In this document: piece after piece, positions 1 through 9,829 of the stretch
How positions within the stretch are numbered: the first letter of the stretch is position 1
How the letters are laid out: each line of letters opens with the position of its first letter
Assembly (NCBI GenBank): GCA_016872775.1
Contig: VGZA01000002.1
Location: forward strand, 142,531-206,530
Source: Planctomycetota bacterium
GTDB lineage: Bacteria > Planctomycetota > Planctomycetia > Pirellulales > Pirellulaceae
Length of the DNA stretch: 64,000 bases
Reading direction: 5' to 3'
The notes under the pieces: model-generated
The model's input: only the letters and a program-made list of their open reading frames with translations
Database searches by the model: none
What the model was told of the DNA's origin: nothing
Program-made: the position numbers and the translations under genes

Positions 1-1
1 G

Positions 2-1042
2 AACCCGATCAACCTCTCGATCGGCCAACCCGATTTTGACGTGCCGGAAGCGATCCAAATCGCCTGTATCGATGCGATTCGAAGCCGTCGCAACAGTTAC
101 GCGCCGACCCAAGGGATCTCCGAGTTGCGCCAGAAGCTCCAACTTCGTGTCGACGCGGAATATCAGCACGCCGACCGCAGCGTATTCGTGAGCTCGGGGA
201 CCAGCGGGGGCCTAGTGCTCGCGCTGCTGTCGCTTGTGAATCCGGGCGACGAAGTCATCTTCTTCGATCCCTATTTTGTCATGTATGAGGCGCTGGTGAA
301 GCTGGTTGGCGGGGTCCCGGTGGTCATTGACACATATCCGGACTTTCGCATTGACGCCGACAAGGTCGCCGCCGCGATCACGCCGCGCACCAAACTGATC
401 CTGCTCAACAGCCCCGCAAACCCCACGGGCGTTGTCGTCGCGGAGCGCGACATCCAGGCGTTGGCCGAATTGGCGGCGATTCGCAATATCGCACTGATTT
501 CCGACGAGTTGTACCGGATCTTTCTTTACGACGAACCGTTCGTTTCGCCGGCGCGATTCAATCGCGACACCATCGTTATCGATGGCTTTTCCAAGAGCCA
601 TGCGATGACCGGCTGGCGGCTCGGCTTTGTGCACGGTCCGGCGGAAATCATGAACACGATGATCAAGCTGCAGCAATACACGTTTGTCTGCGCGCCGCAG
701 CCGGTGCAATGGGCGGGCATCGCGGCGATGGACGTGGATATGAGCGACCACGTCGCCGACTATCGACGAAAGCGGGACCGGATCTGCGCTGGGCTCGAAG
801 GAGTCTATGAGTTCGTCCGGCCAGGTGGAGCGTTCTACCTTTTCCCCCGCGCTCCCGGCGGCAACGGAACGGAATTCGTAACCCGTGCGCTGGATCAGGA
901 ACTGCTGGTAATCCCCGGTGGCATCTTCAGCCATCGTGACACGCACTTCCGTATCTCGTTCGCTGCGGCCGACGAAACGATCGAGCGGGGAATCGCCGCA
1001 CTGCTCCGCTTGGCGACCGGCCCCTCTGGCGCGACGGGCTAA
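2..1042 (+). CDS. PLP-dependent class I/II aminotransferase (5' partial)
   Basis: Fold-type I PLP aminotransferase that would transfer an amino group between an amino acid and a 2-oxo acid in the cytoplasm. The reading frame is open to the left edge, where it encodes NPINLSIGQPDFDVPEA, the usual N-terminal GQPDF motif of the family, so only about 25-40 residues are missing. Visible family marks are the cofactor-phosphate loop (SSGTSGG), the NSPANPTG segment carrying the Asn that contacts the PLP ring, and SKSHAMTGWRLG with the Schiff-base lysine. The C-terminal FRISFAA motif has the substrate-carboxylate Arg. The family is clear, but the substrate (aspartate, alanine, tyrosine or other) cannot be decided from the sequence. 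It converges on the sigma factor gene downstream. Confidence 0.92.
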   Translation, partial: NPINLSIGQPDFDVPEAIQIACIDAIRSRRNSYAPTQGISELRQKLQLRVDAEYQHADRSVFVSSGTSGGLVLALLSLVNPGDEVIFFDPYFVMYEALVKLVGGVPVVIDTYPDFRIDADKVAAAITPRTKLILLNSPANPTGVVVAERDIQALAELAAIRNIALISDELYRIFLYDEPFVSPARFNRDTIVIDGFSKSHAMTGWRLGFVHGPAEIMNTMIKLQQYTFVCAPQPVQWAGIAAMDVDMSDHVADYRRKRDRICAGLEGVYEFVRPGGAFYLFPRAPGGNGTEFVTRALDQELLVIPGGIFSHRDTHFRISFAAADETIERGIAALLRLATGPSGATG

Positions 1043-1178
1043 AGGTGAGGGGAAACGGCGGGGTTTCCCGGCCGATCGATCACGACCGCCTCGACGCGAT
1101 TCCTACTTTCGTCAACCGCGTTCTTCGAGGGTCGTAAGCCCGCGGCAAGCGACGCTCCGTCAGCCCGGGTACGGGTCG

Positions 1179-1198
1179 AGGTCCAGGTCCAGGTCCAG
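1179..1198. repeat. short AGGTCC tandem repeat
   Basis: Three perfect AGGTCC hexamers plus a partial fourth lie in the 193-bp spacer between the convergent aminotransferase and sigma factor genes. No T-tract or strong hairpin marks an obvious terminator here. Confidence 0.6.
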
Positions 1199-1235
1199 AC
1201 GGGACGCCAACGAAGCCCCCTCAACGAGCCGCACC

Positions 1236-2885
1236 TTACGGTCCGACGGGCTCGTTGACCGCGCCGTCCGCGGGCATTTCCAGGCCGTCCACGAAACTCG
1301 CCAGCGTCCTGGCTCGATAAGGCTGCTGCAGCTTTCGCACCGCTTTGGACTCAATCTGCCGAACCCGCTCGCGCGTCACCGAAAAGATCTTGCCAACTTC
1401 CTCCAGGGTGTAGGCGTACCCGTCGGCGAGCCCATAGCGCAGTCGCAGAATCTCGCGTTCGCGATAGTTCAGCGTCTTCATGGCATCATCGATGCGAAAC
1501 CTCAGTGCCAGTTGATTGGCATCGTACAGCGGATCGTCCTTGCGATGATCCTCGAGAAACTCACCGAAGAAACTGTCCTCATGGTCGCCCACCGGTTGAT
1601 CCAGCGACAGTGGCTGACGAGCCATCTTGAGGATGCAGCGCGTGTCATCCAACGAAAGCAACGCGCGGCGCGCGGTCTCTTCCGCCGTCGGCTCACGCCC
1701 CAGCTCCTGAACCAGTTGCCGTGTCACGACCCGTACCTTGCTCATCGTATCGATCATGTGCACCGGCACGCGAATCGTCCGGCTTTGATCGGCGATCGCC
1801 CGCGTAATCGCCTGGCGGATCCACCAGGTGGCGTACGTCGAGAATTTGTAGCCGCGAGCGTATTCAAATTTGTCCACCGCTCGCATCAACCCGGTATTTC
1901 CCTCCTGAATCAGATCCAGAAAGCTCAATCCGCGATTGCGGTATTTCTTGGCGATCGAAACCACCAGCCGCAGGTTGCCAGCCGAGAGATTGCGTTTGGC
2001 GGCGTCGTACTGACGCTGGAACTCCCTCGTCATCTCGATACGGCGTCGCAATGTCGCGGGGCTTTCGAGCGAAATCCGCATCAGGTAGTGAAGCTCCTTT
2101 CGCATCTCAGCGATCAGTTCCATTCGGGAATCGCCCGCCCGATGCTGCTCGGCGATACGAGCCTTCAACACCTGCATCCGGTTGCCAATCGCAACCAGTC
2201 GATCGTACAACGGCTGAAGTCGATTGGTTCGCAGGTTGAGTTCCTCAATCAGCCGCACGGCCTTGTTGCGCCGGCGAATTAATCGACGCCAGGCCGCGTG
2301 CCGTTCCTTACGCGGGTTCTTGCGATGGACGGCGTAGCGGAAATCAGCGTTGTTCCGTAACAGCAGGTGCCGCAACGTGGCGACGTTCGGACCCAGCCGC
2401 TTCATGACCTTCTTTTTTTCCGTCGTGTTCGTGACCGATACCTCGATCGTGCGATCCAGACGCAACTGCCCTTTGTGTACTTTGGTCAGCACTTCCAGGG
2501 CGGCATGCAGCACGAAGTCGGTGGCCAGCATGCGATGCCGATAGAGCGTCCGGGCCCGCTCGATTTCCTTGGCGGAGGCGATCTCCTGTGCGCGGTTCAG
2601 CAGCGGTATCTGCCCCATCTGCACTAAATACATTCGCACCGGGTCGTCGGTACTGTTGGTGACATCGTCCTCGGAGAGGATCTCCTCGGGCAATTCCTCT
2701 TCCGAAGCATGATCCTCATCCAGGTCGTCTTCGTGATCGTCGAAGGTGTCCTCGACAGCGAGCGACAGTGCCGCGCCTTGCCGCTTCTGTACGCCGTTCC
2801 CATGCAGGACGACACCGTTGGCAGGATTCCTGGACTCTCGGTCTCCGGTATTCGCCGCTTCCGGTTTTCGTGGGGTCTTCGCCAA
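1236..2885 (-). CDS. rpoD: RNA polymerase sigma factor, sigma-70 (RpoD/SigA type)
   Basis: Promoter-recognition subunit of RNA polymerase, 549 aa. Region 1.2 is at about residues 80-112 ([16 protein letters not shown]). A long Arg-rich non-conserved region follows to about residue 300. Region 2 is at about 304-373, with [12 protein letters not shown] for core binding and [10 protein letters not shown] for -10 recognition and melting. Region 3 is at about 385-460. Region 4 is at about 468-530, with the helix-turn-helix [17 protein letters not shown]. The N-terminus is acidic, as in primary sigmas. The start is a TTG at 2885, with GGGAG about 7 nt upstream. Whether this is the single housekeeping sigma or one of several RpoD paralogues, as many planctomycetes have, cannot be told from one window. 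It follows yfhO-like on the same strand after 148 bp. Confidence 0.93.
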   Translation of the reverse strand: MAKTPRKPEAANTGDRESRNPANGVVLHGNGVQKRQGAALSLAVEDTFDDHEDDLDEDHASEEELPEEILSEDDVTNSTDDPVRMYLVQMGQIPLLNRAQEIASAKEIERARTLYRHRMLATDFVLHAALEVLTKVHKGQLRLDRTIEVSVTNTTEKKKVMKRLGPNVATLRHLLLRNNADFRYAVHRKNPRKERHAAWRRLIRRRNKAVRLIEELNLRTNRLQPLYDRLVAIGNRMQVLKARIAEQHRAGDSRMELIAEMRKELHYLMRISLESPATLRRRIEMTREFQRQYDAAKRNLSAGNLRLVVSIAKKYRNRGLSFLDLIQEGNTGLMRAVDKFEYARGYKFSTYATWWIRQAITRAIADQSRTIRVPVHMIDTMSKVRVVTRQLVQELGREPTAEETARRALLSLDDTRCILKMARQPLSLDQPVGDHEDSFFGEFLEDHRKDDPLYDANQLALRFRIDDAMKTLNYREREILRLRYGLADGYAYTLEEVGKIFSVTRERVRQIESKAVRKLQQPYRARTLASFVDGLEMPADGAVNEPVGP

Positions 2886-3033
2886 GTTGCAACTCCCTCA
2901 GCAAGTGTTGAGACTGCCAAACGGATCGTTTGGACACGAATCGGCTCAATGCAGGAGGAATGCCAAGGCGATGAAGTGCCGGGCCAGCGAACGCAAACCC
3001 CGGCGTGGAAAGCAGTTGGAGCGGCCATCGATC

Positions 3034-5868
3034 TCAACGAACCGCACGAACTCGTTGTTGAAACGCCACACACCGCAAGAACAAGAGTCGCATGTGGAAA
3101 AAAAACAACACTATCCACGAGAGCCCGCTGATGCCGATGCCCCCGACAAAAGCCGAAGGCCAATAGCGAAAAGTCACGCGATGTTGGCCGGCCGGGAGAA
3201 CCACCCCTCGCTGGACGCGGTTGGTACGGAGAATCTCGACCGGTTTTTCCCCAGGCTGTCCAGTCGTTTCCAACGTCGCAGACCAACCGGGACAGTAGGT
3301 GTCGGCGATCACCAGCAAACCCGGCGCATCCAGTTCCGCTTCCACCACACAGCAATCCGGTCGATCGACGACAATCCGTGCCGATGTGAACTCCGTACCG
3401 ATCGAGTTTTCCGGCTTCGTCGCGGCCGCAGGTTCTGACAGCAAGCCGACCTGATCGGCCTCGCATTCCACGACCGCCAGATTGCGGAAATCACGCCACT
3501 CCCCCTGGGAAAACAAGACTTCCTCGGTTCGATGGCGTACGGCACCGATCGAAGTACTCGATAGCGGACTCAGTCGCAACAACCGATGCACGATGCGCAC
3601 CCGCGGAAAGGCCGCCGGATTACTCCATAGATTGACGCTGGCTCCGACATCCATTCCCCATTCGTCCATCCGCGCCGACTCCCGCCAAAACGGCAAGGCA
3701 GTTCCTTGCGGAAGCAACGCCGTCTTTGCCGCCAGGAGATCGAGCATCGGCGCAGCAATCGCGGACGAACCGTCGGCCAATCGAGGCCCCCGTTTCTTAC
3801 CTGCCTCAAGAAACAAAGACCAATCGCGCGATGCGATACTGTCTGACGCTTCCAGAGAACCGATCCGCCATCGCAGGGCATGTCGAGGAAACAACGTTTC
3901 ATGATCCCATTGAAGGCCCTCCACCAGTCGACGTGGCGATGAACTGCGGCTCCAGGACTCTGGCAACCAGTGGGGACTTACCGGACGATAAGTTCGATAC
4001 AACTGGCCCTCCGCCGGCGTCCCTGAAGCGAGCGCGTGCTCCGCGTCAATCCACGACCGAACGATCGGTGGACTGTCGATCGCGGATGCGGGCGCCGTGG
4101 CGATCAGCGGCAAGGCGGCGACGACGAGGTCGGCCAATGTGAGCCACGACAGCCAGGTGCTGCACAGCGAATTCGAACCCGCCCGCCTTACGATCCAGCT
4201 GCCCGTGATTGCAGTAACCGCGGCGTGGGCAAGCGACCGTGCAAGATCGGTCGTCGCTCCATTCCAGTCGATGGGCCCCAGCCAATCATCCGACCCCGCG
4301 ACTCCCCCAGGAACCGACCAGCGATCGACGATTGTAATCCGAATCAACAGTACCACTGCCAGCAGCCCGGCACTCAGTATCGCCGTACGGTCAAGCCATC
4401 TACGTAATCGTCCGCGTATTTCGCTCAACCGCTGCGCTCCAATGCCGGACAGCATCGCGGCCGCCAGAGCGAATGGAATCAGCCACTTTGCCGGGTAACG
4501 AAAGTAGACATACCCCGGTAAGCAGACCACCATGAACCAGTAGAGCCCACCGACTGAATCGGCCCACCCGTCGGTAATGCCCTGCGGCAGCGTTTGCCGG
4601 GCGATCCATCCGATCCCGTATCCGCCCCACGAGGCACCAAGGGAACCGCAGCCAACATAGGACAACCATCGCACGCGTGGATCGTTCGAGCGAAATGACC
4701 CGGCGGACAATGCCAGCAACAACGGAATCAAACCAAGATAGGTCGACGGTGTCCAGGTTTCTGATTCCCCTGCCAGGATCGAGGACCAGCGATGATTTTC
4801 GGGGAACAGATTGCCGAAACAGTTAGGCCAGACAAGTTCGAATACGCGCCATGGCGGATGGCTGAACCGATAGACGCTATGCAGGTGGGTTCCGGCAGCG
4901 GGGGTTCCCAAAATTCCGCCATCGTCCTGCAGCGCGCGATTGTCAGCCGGAGGACGCTGCTCGTTGGCGAACCAGTTCTTGCCTAGCTCGTAGATATTTC
5001 GAGGCCGATCGAACGCGGCGCGCTGACTCGACCGTCCCCACTCGAGCGCCGGCAGGAACTGCACGGCGGCCAGGGCAACCGCAAGCAGAGCGGCGGCGAC
5101 CAGCATCAGCAATGCGCCGGCAGGCCGATTATGCCAGTTCGGTCGGTCCAATTCTCCAATCGCAGCCCCAATCCTCCGACGGGATCGAATACCGCCAATC
5201 GCCAGCCAACCGATACCGCCCAGGATGATCAGATGGTAGGCCAATTGTGGATCTCCGCCGAGGATCATCATCGCCGTCGCAGTGCTGAGTGCGGGAATCC
5301 AACCGACGTTTCGCGTCACAAGAAGTCGTTCCAGGGCGCCGATGGCGAGCGGTAACCAGGCCGCGCCGATCAAGAACACAGCGTTGCAGTGCTGAAACAG
5401 AACGGCGCCGCCATACCCGTAGGCAGCGCCCGCGATCAGGGAAGGCCCCGATTCCAATTGCCACCAGCGGCGCGCGACAAACCAGGTTCCGATCGCGGCG
5501 AGCGGCAGATGCATCGCCAGAAAAATGGTGTACGCCACGCCGGTCGATAGCGGCAGAGCGAACAACAGCTTCAACGGATAAAAACAGCCCGCCGTCGCGT
5601 CCGCAATCGCCGGCACCCCGCCATTCTCGTGGGGGTTCCAGAGCGGAATCTCTCCCGCTCGCCAGCGCCCCGCCGTCCATTCGTAAACCGGGTAATAGTA
5701 ATGGCCGGCATCCCGAAAGCAGAAAATCTCACGTTGGAGGACGGCCGACCCTACCAGCACAACGACCGGCAACACGAGCATCAGCAGAGGAGACCGAAGG
5801 GTCGCGCTGCCTGCCCCCATGAGGTAGTTTCTCCACTTTCGCCCGTTCCGGCCATCGTCGGCGATCAT
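3034..5868 (-). CDS. YfhO family integral membrane protein
   Basis: Large membrane protein of 944 aa with about a dozen hydrophobic segments in the first 600 residues and a soluble C-terminal domain ending in one more membrane helix (SGLSWIVLFFFHMRLLFL). The loop after helix 1 carries DAGHYYYPVYEW and IPLWNPHENGG, typical of YfhO and related GT-C-like proteins. In Firmicutes, YfhO is needed for lipoteichoic acid glycosylation; in planctomycetes the role is unknown. ATG 5868 is the first start. A second in-frame ATG at 5820 has GGAG about 10 nt upstream and begins just before the first helix, so it is a real alternative. The gene is divergent from the SPFH pair. Confidence 0.88.
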   Translation of the reverse strand: MIADDGRNGRKWRNYLMGAGSATLRSPLLMLVLPVVVLVGSAVLQREIFCFRDAGHYYYPVYEWTAGRWRAGEIPLWNPHENGGVPAIADATAGCFYPLKLLFALPLSTGVAYTIFLAMHLPLAAIGTWFVARRWWQLESGPSLIAGAAYGYGGAVLFQHCNAVFLIGAAWLPLAIGALERLLVTRNVGWIPALSTATAMMILGGDPQLAYHLIILGGIGWLAIGGIRSRRRIGAAIGELDRPNWHNRPAGALLMLVAAALLAVALAAVQFLPALEWGRSSQRAAFDRPRNIYELGKNWFANEQRPPADNRALQDDGGILGTPAAGTHLHSVYRFSHPPWRVFELVWPNCFGNLFPENHRWSSILAGESETWTPSTYLGLIPLLLALSAGSFRSNDPRVRWLSYVGCGSLGASWGGYGIGWIARQTLPQGITDGWADSVGGLYWFMVVCLPGYVYFRYPAKWLIPFALAAAMLSGIGAQRLSEIRGRLRRWLDRTAILSAGLLAVVLLIRITIVDRWSVPGGVAGSDDWLGPIDWNGATTDLARSLAHAAVTAITGSWIVRRAGSNSLCSTWLSWLTLADLVVAALPLIATAPASAIDSPPIVRSWIDAEHALASGTPAEGQLYRTYRPVSPHWLPESWSRSSSPRRLVEGLQWDHETLFPRHALRWRIGSLEASDSIASRDWSLFLEAGKKRGPRLADGSSAIAAPMLDLLAAKTALLPQGTALPFWRESARMDEWGMDVGASVNLWSNPAAFPRVRIVHRLLRLSPLSSTSIGAVRHRTEEVLFSQGEWRDFRNLAVVECEADQVGLLSEPAAATKPENSIGTEFTSARIVVDRPDCCVVEAELDAPGLLVIADTYCPGWSATLETTGQPGEKPVEILRTNRVQRGVVLPAGQHRVTFRYWPSAFVGGIGISGLSWIVLFFFHMRLLFLRCVAFQQRVRAVR

Positions 5869-6193
5869 CGGATTTTCCAGGACCAGAGAATTTTCACGAG
5901 CGCACTCCTGCGATCCGACGCTGGGCCTGTAACGATGAGCCCGCGCCCCGTGATTCCCCGGCGACGATTTTCAATCATCACCTTCGGTCGAATCGAACCA
6001 ATCGGTACCACCGACGACCGATCCTGGGTTGGGCCGCCAATTCGGGAATTCATGGAGCCTAATGAAAACGTATGTTTTTTCACGGATCTGAGCGCCCCTC
6101 CGACACATCGATTGTCGGGCGACTCCTGTCCATTTCTGGTACAATCCGGTCTCGGATCGGCCATGTCAACTTACTCGCTGAAGGAGAACTTCC
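5869..6193. other. divergent intergenic region, yfhO-like / SPFH
   Basis: A 325-bp spacer between divergent genes with no convincing coding frame. On the plus strand it holds an extended -10 element and a strong AAGGAG ribosome site (6181-6186) just before the GTG start of the first SPFH gene. I see no clear promoter for the minus-strand yfhO-like gene. Confidence 0.6.
6137..6145 (+). promoter_or_regulatory. extended -10 promoter element for SPFH operon
   Basis: TGG-TACAAT matches an extended -10 (TGn plus a TATAAT-like hexamer) 49 nt before the GTG start. No good -35 is found at 16-18 bp, as is common for extended -10 promoters. This is sequence inference only. Confidence 0.45.
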
Positions 6194-7849
6194 GTGTCGA
6201 ATCGACCATTCGCCGCGATCGGCGCGACAGGCATCCTGGTGTTGATCCTGGTGGCGGTTGTGGGCGGGTACTTCTGCTACGCGAATTGTCGCATCGAAGT
6301 CCCCAGCAGTTCCATGGGTATTCTTATCAAGAAGACCGGAAAGGACCTGGAAAACGAACAGGAAATAGCCCCGGACGATTCGTACAAGGGCGTGCAGATC
6401 AACGTGTTGGCCGAAGGACGCCACTTTTACAATCCCTGGGAATGGGATTGGGAAGTCGTGCCCCAGATTGAAATCCCCCAGGATAAGCTCGGCGTCCGCA
6501 TCCGACTCTACGGAGACGACCTGGCGTATGGCGAGTTCATCGCCTGGAAAGCGAATCAAAAAGGGATCGTGCCGGAGATCCTTCGTCCCGGGAGGTATCC
6601 GATCAATGCACGCATCACCGGCCAGCCGGAACGCCGCGATCATCACTACGCGGAGTACATCGAGCTTCATCGCCCCATCGTCATTACCGCCGGTTTCCGC
6701 GGCGTGGTGACGAATCTCTCGGGGCCGATGCCCAAGGACCCGAACGTACTGCTCGTCCAACCCGGCGAACGCGGTACCCAGGAAGAGACGTTTGACGCCG
6801 GAACACATTACGTGAACCCGTACACCACCAGAATCAATCTGATCGATTGCCGCAGTCAACGATTCAACCTCTCGATGGATGGCGACATGGGCTTCCCGTC
6901 CAAGGACGGTTTCTGGGTCACACTGGACGGGATCATCGAGTATCGCGTTCGTCCTGAGTACGCCAGCAAAGTTCTCGTCATCTACAACGAAACCAGCAAC
7001 GATCGCGACATGGACGCCAACGTCACCCAGGAAATCGTCAACAAGATCATTCTGCCCAACGCCCGTTCATTCTGCCGCCTGCGAGGTTCGGATCATTCCG
7101 GCCAGGACTTCATCACGGGCGACACTCGTTCCAAATTCCAGGAGGATTTCCAACGCGAACTGCAATCCACTTGCGATTCGCAAGGCGTGCAGATTATCCA
7201 GGCGTTGATCACGCGGATCAACCCTCCGCAGAAAATCGCCGAACCGGTACGGCAGCGCGAGATCGCTCAGCAGAGGAAAAAACAATTTGAACGGGAGATC
7301 CTGCAGCAAACCTCCGAACAACAGCTCGCGGTCGGACAGGAAATGGTGAAGCGCAAGCAGGAGCTGGTCGACACGGAACGAAGCGTCGTGAAAGTCACGA
7401 CCGAAGCGAAGCGCCGGCAGGAAGTGGCGGTGATTGAGGCGGAACAGCGGTTGAAAGTGGCAGAATTGGAACTCCAGGCGGCACGGGACATGGCCGAAGC
7501 AGCGCGCGCGCTGGGTGAAGCGGATGCCAAGGTGATCGAATTCGACAATCAGGCCGAAGCGTCCGGCTGGAAAAAAGCAATCTCGGCCTTCGGCGGTGAC
7601 GGCGACGAGTACGCCCAGTGGACAATGCTGAAGAAACTCGCCCCTTCGTTCCGCCAGATGATGGTAAATACGGCCGATAGCCCGCTGATGGAGATCTTCC
7701 GCCGTTACCAGTCCGGCGCAGGTGCCAGGCCCGCGGAACGGCTCGGCAAACCGACGGAATCGGAAACACCGCCCGCCCCGGCTGTGACGTCGCCCTCGGG
7801 TACCGCGGTCGCGCCAGGCAACTCGGTTTCCACTGCGAACGACAACTGA
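6194..7849 (+). CDS. SPFH/Band 7 (flotillin/prohibitin-like) membrane protein 1
   Basis: Membrane-anchored SPFH protein of 551 aa. Such proteins oligomerise into membrane-associated rings that organise lipid domains or proteases. Residues about 8-28 form a single N-terminal transmembrane anchor. About 30-340 form beta-rich SPFH-type modules (SSSMGILIKK; FRGVVTNLSG), and about 345-460 are a long charged coiled coil rich in Glu, Gln, Arg and Lys. A low-complexity Pro/Ser/Thr tail follows. The GTG start at 6194 has AAGGAG 7 nt upstream. The next gene, 68 bp downstream, encodes a paralogue of the same length, so the two are probably co-transcribed and may form a hetero-oligomer, like HflK/HflC. 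No protease gene lies nearby. Confidence 0.85.
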   Translation: MSNRPFAAIGATGILVLILVAVVGGYFCYANCRIEVPSSSMGILIKKTGKDLENEQEIAPDDSYKGVQINVLAEGRHFYNPWEWDWEVVPQIEIPQDKLGVRIRLYGDDLAYGEFIAWKANQKGIVPEILRPGRYPINARITGQPERRDHHYAEYIELHRPIVITAGFRGVVTNLSGPMPKDPNVLLVQPGERGTQEETFDAGTHYVNPYTTRINLIDCRSQRFNLSMDGDMGFPSKDGFWVTLDGIIEYRVRPEYASKVLVIYNETSNDRDMDANVTQEIVNKIILPNARSFCRLRGSDHSGQDFITGDTRSKFQEDFQRELQSTCDSQGVQIIQALITRINPPQKIAEPVRQREIAQQRKKQFEREILQQTSEQQLAVGQEMVKRKQELVDTERSVVKVTTEAKRRQEVAVIEAEQRLKVAELELQAARDMAEAARALGEADAKVIEFDNQAEASGWKKAISAFGGDGDEYAQWTMLKKLAPSFRQMMVNTADSPLMEIFRRYQSGAGARPAERLGKPTESETPPAPAVTSPSGTAVAPGNSVSTANDN

Positions 7850-7917
7850 TTTCAAAAGAACTTCGGTGAAAACCATCGCGACGAAATCACACGCATAGAT
7901 CCAGGAGAATCAAGGCC

Positions 7918-9561
7918 ATGAGGAAACTCAATCTGCTGCTCGGGTTGGGCGTGCTGTTGTCAACGCTGATCGCGTTCGGCGGAATCTTCCATTGGACAGT
8001 GAACCGGGTCTATATCTCCGAAGGCTCGAGTGTCCTGCTCCGCTATAAGGGCCCGCTGTTGTTCGGTTCCCGCAAGACGGCCGAACCAGGACAGTTTGCC
8101 AAAGATGGCGAGACGGGGGTGCGGGAACAGATGCTCGGACCAGGTCGACATTTTTACAGTCCGATCTGGTGGGAACGAACCTACGTTCAGGATCTGATCG
8201 TCGAGTCCAGTCAGGTCGCCATCGTCACGAGCAAGATGGGCGAGTCGTTGCCGGAAGGCGAGTTCCTGGTCAGCGGCGACCTATCCGGGCCGAACCGAGT
8301 AAAGTACAAGGGCATCCTCCGCAAGGTCTTCGGGCCAGGCAGGTATCGCATTAATCCGTATGCCTACGAATTCAAGATCGTCAAAACCGAAACCACTCAC
8401 GTCGGCGATCAGCTAAAGCACGCGGGCTGGGTGGAAATTCCCACGGGTTACGTTGGCGTAGTAACGAATCTCGCCAGTATCCCCGAACGCCAACAGGCCT
8501 CAGGTATCCAGGATGAAGTCCTGCAGCCGGGGCTCTATCCCGTAAATCCGTACGAACAGCAGATCGATATCGTCGAGATCGGTTATCGCGAGACTTCGAT
8601 CGAGGTCGCTAAACGCAAAGATCGCTCCGGCAAGGTTCTGCTGGATGAGAGCGGCGAACCGGTGCCGGACGACGAAACAGGCATCAGCTTTCCGTCCAAT
8701 GACGGTTTTGAGATCCGCATCGACTATACGGCGATCTGGGGCGTCATGCCGGAACAGGCTGCCGCTGTAGTCCGCACGTTCGGAACGATCGCTGCCGCCG
8801 AGCAAAAAGTCATTCAACCCCAATGCGAGAGCATCTGCCGCAACAACGGTTCGAAGATGGGCGCGGTCCAGCTGCTGGTGGGTGAAACGCGGCAAAAATT
8901 CCAACTTGCCACGTCCGACGATTTTCGGGAAGTGCTCAAAGACAAGGACATGGTCCTGTTGTATGGTCTGGTTCGACATATCTATATCCCGCTGCAGGTG
9001 CGTGTACCGATTCAGATGGGATATATCGCGGACGAATTGACGCTTACTCGCGAACAGGAAAAGAAAACCGCGGAGACCGAGGCCGATCTGCGGGAAGCGG
9101 AGCGTAAAGTCGAGTTGGCATCGGAAAAGGTCCGCGTGGAAACCGAGAAGTTGGTGGCGAACTTGGTCGCCGAGGGCGAAAAAGAAGCGAAGGAACTCGA
9201 TGCCACTACACGGCAACGGGTAGCGGCCATCGATCGAAAGATTGCCGAACTCGACGCCCAAAAGAAGATTCTTCTGGGGGAAGCCGACGGATTTGCGGAA
9301 GGACTGCGGCAGGTCGCGGAAGCGCAGCGATTCCAGCTCGCCGTCGAAGCCTTCGGGACGGCAAGTTCTTTCAGTAAATGGCAGTTTGCCGAGGGCCTGC
9401 CCGAGCAAATCGACTTGAGGCTGGTCTATGCGGGTGAGGGAACGCTATGGACCGACCTGAAGTCGGTCATGCCCACGCTGCCGTTGACCAACGCGCTCAA
9501 AAACTCCCAAGGCAGCGGCAAGGCGACCGATCGTCCTGCCTCCGAAGCCAAGTCCCGGTAG
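7918..9561 (+). CDS. SPFH/Band 7 (flotillin/prohibitin-like) membrane protein 2
   Basis: Second SPFH protein, 547 aa, with the same architecture as its upstream neighbour. It has an N-terminal membrane anchor (about residues 5-25), then modules containing SSVLLRYKG and YVGVVTNLAS. The body resembles the SPFH domain with FPSNDGFEIRIDYTAIW. A coiled coil spans about 375-470 (EKKTAETEADLREAERKVEL). Each protein carries three copies of a G-P-G-x-Y/H-x-x-N-P-Y-like signature, which suggests ancestral internal duplication. A purine-rich AGGAGAA lies upstream of ATG 7918. The paired organisation points to a joint membrane complex, with unknown substrate or partner. Confidence 0.85.
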   Translation: MRKLNLLLGLGVLLSTLIAFGGIFHWTVNRVYISEGSSVLLRYKGPLLFGSRKTAEPGQFAKDGETGVREQMLGPGRHFYSPIWWERTYVQDLIVESSQVAIVTSKMGESLPEGEFLVSGDLSGPNRVKYKGILRKVFGPGRYRINPYAYEFKIVKTETTHVGDQLKHAGWVEIPTGYVGVVTNLASIPERQQASGIQDEVLQPGLYPVNPYEQQIDIVEIGYRETSIEVAKRKDRSGKVLLDESGEPVPDDETGISFPSNDGFEIRIDYTAIWGVMPEQAAAVVRTFGTIAAAEQKVIQPQCESICRNNGSKMGAVQLLVGETRQKFQLATSDDFREVLKDKDMVLLYGLVRHIYIPLQVRVPIQMGYIADELTLTREQEKKTAETEADLREAERKVELASEKVRVETEKLVANLVAEGEKEAKELDATTRQRVAAIDRKIAELDAQKKILLGEADGFAEGLRQVAEAQRFQLAVEAFGTASSFSKWQFAEGLPEQIDLRLVYAGEGTLWTDLKSVMPTLPLTNALKNSQGSGKATDRPASEAKSR

Positions 9562-9829
9562 CAGGCAACCACGGCCTGGTTGGCATGCGCGCAATCGGTT
9601 TCACGGATTCGCTTCGCGCGGAGACCTGATTAGTCAACCTTCTACGAGCAGGTTGCCGAAAGTAGAAACTGGGGGAGAGACCCAGGCACCGGTCACCCGG
9701 ATCGGAAACGAACGATCGAAGTGGGTTGAGTCCGAATTCGCCGCAGGTCGAAAACGCCGGTCGCTTGACCGCCTCCAACAGGTACCGATGGGGATTTGGC
9801 GAAGATCTAACGATCGTGCCGAAGAGTGA

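Noticed and set aside
918..2282. 454-codon open frame on the plus strand
   Set aside because: Antisense to the sigma factor and overlapping the aminotransferase end; low-complexity Arg-rich product without motifs.
6080..6859. 259-codon minus-strand frame over the SPFH start
   Set aside because: Antisense shadow of a well supported SPFH gene.
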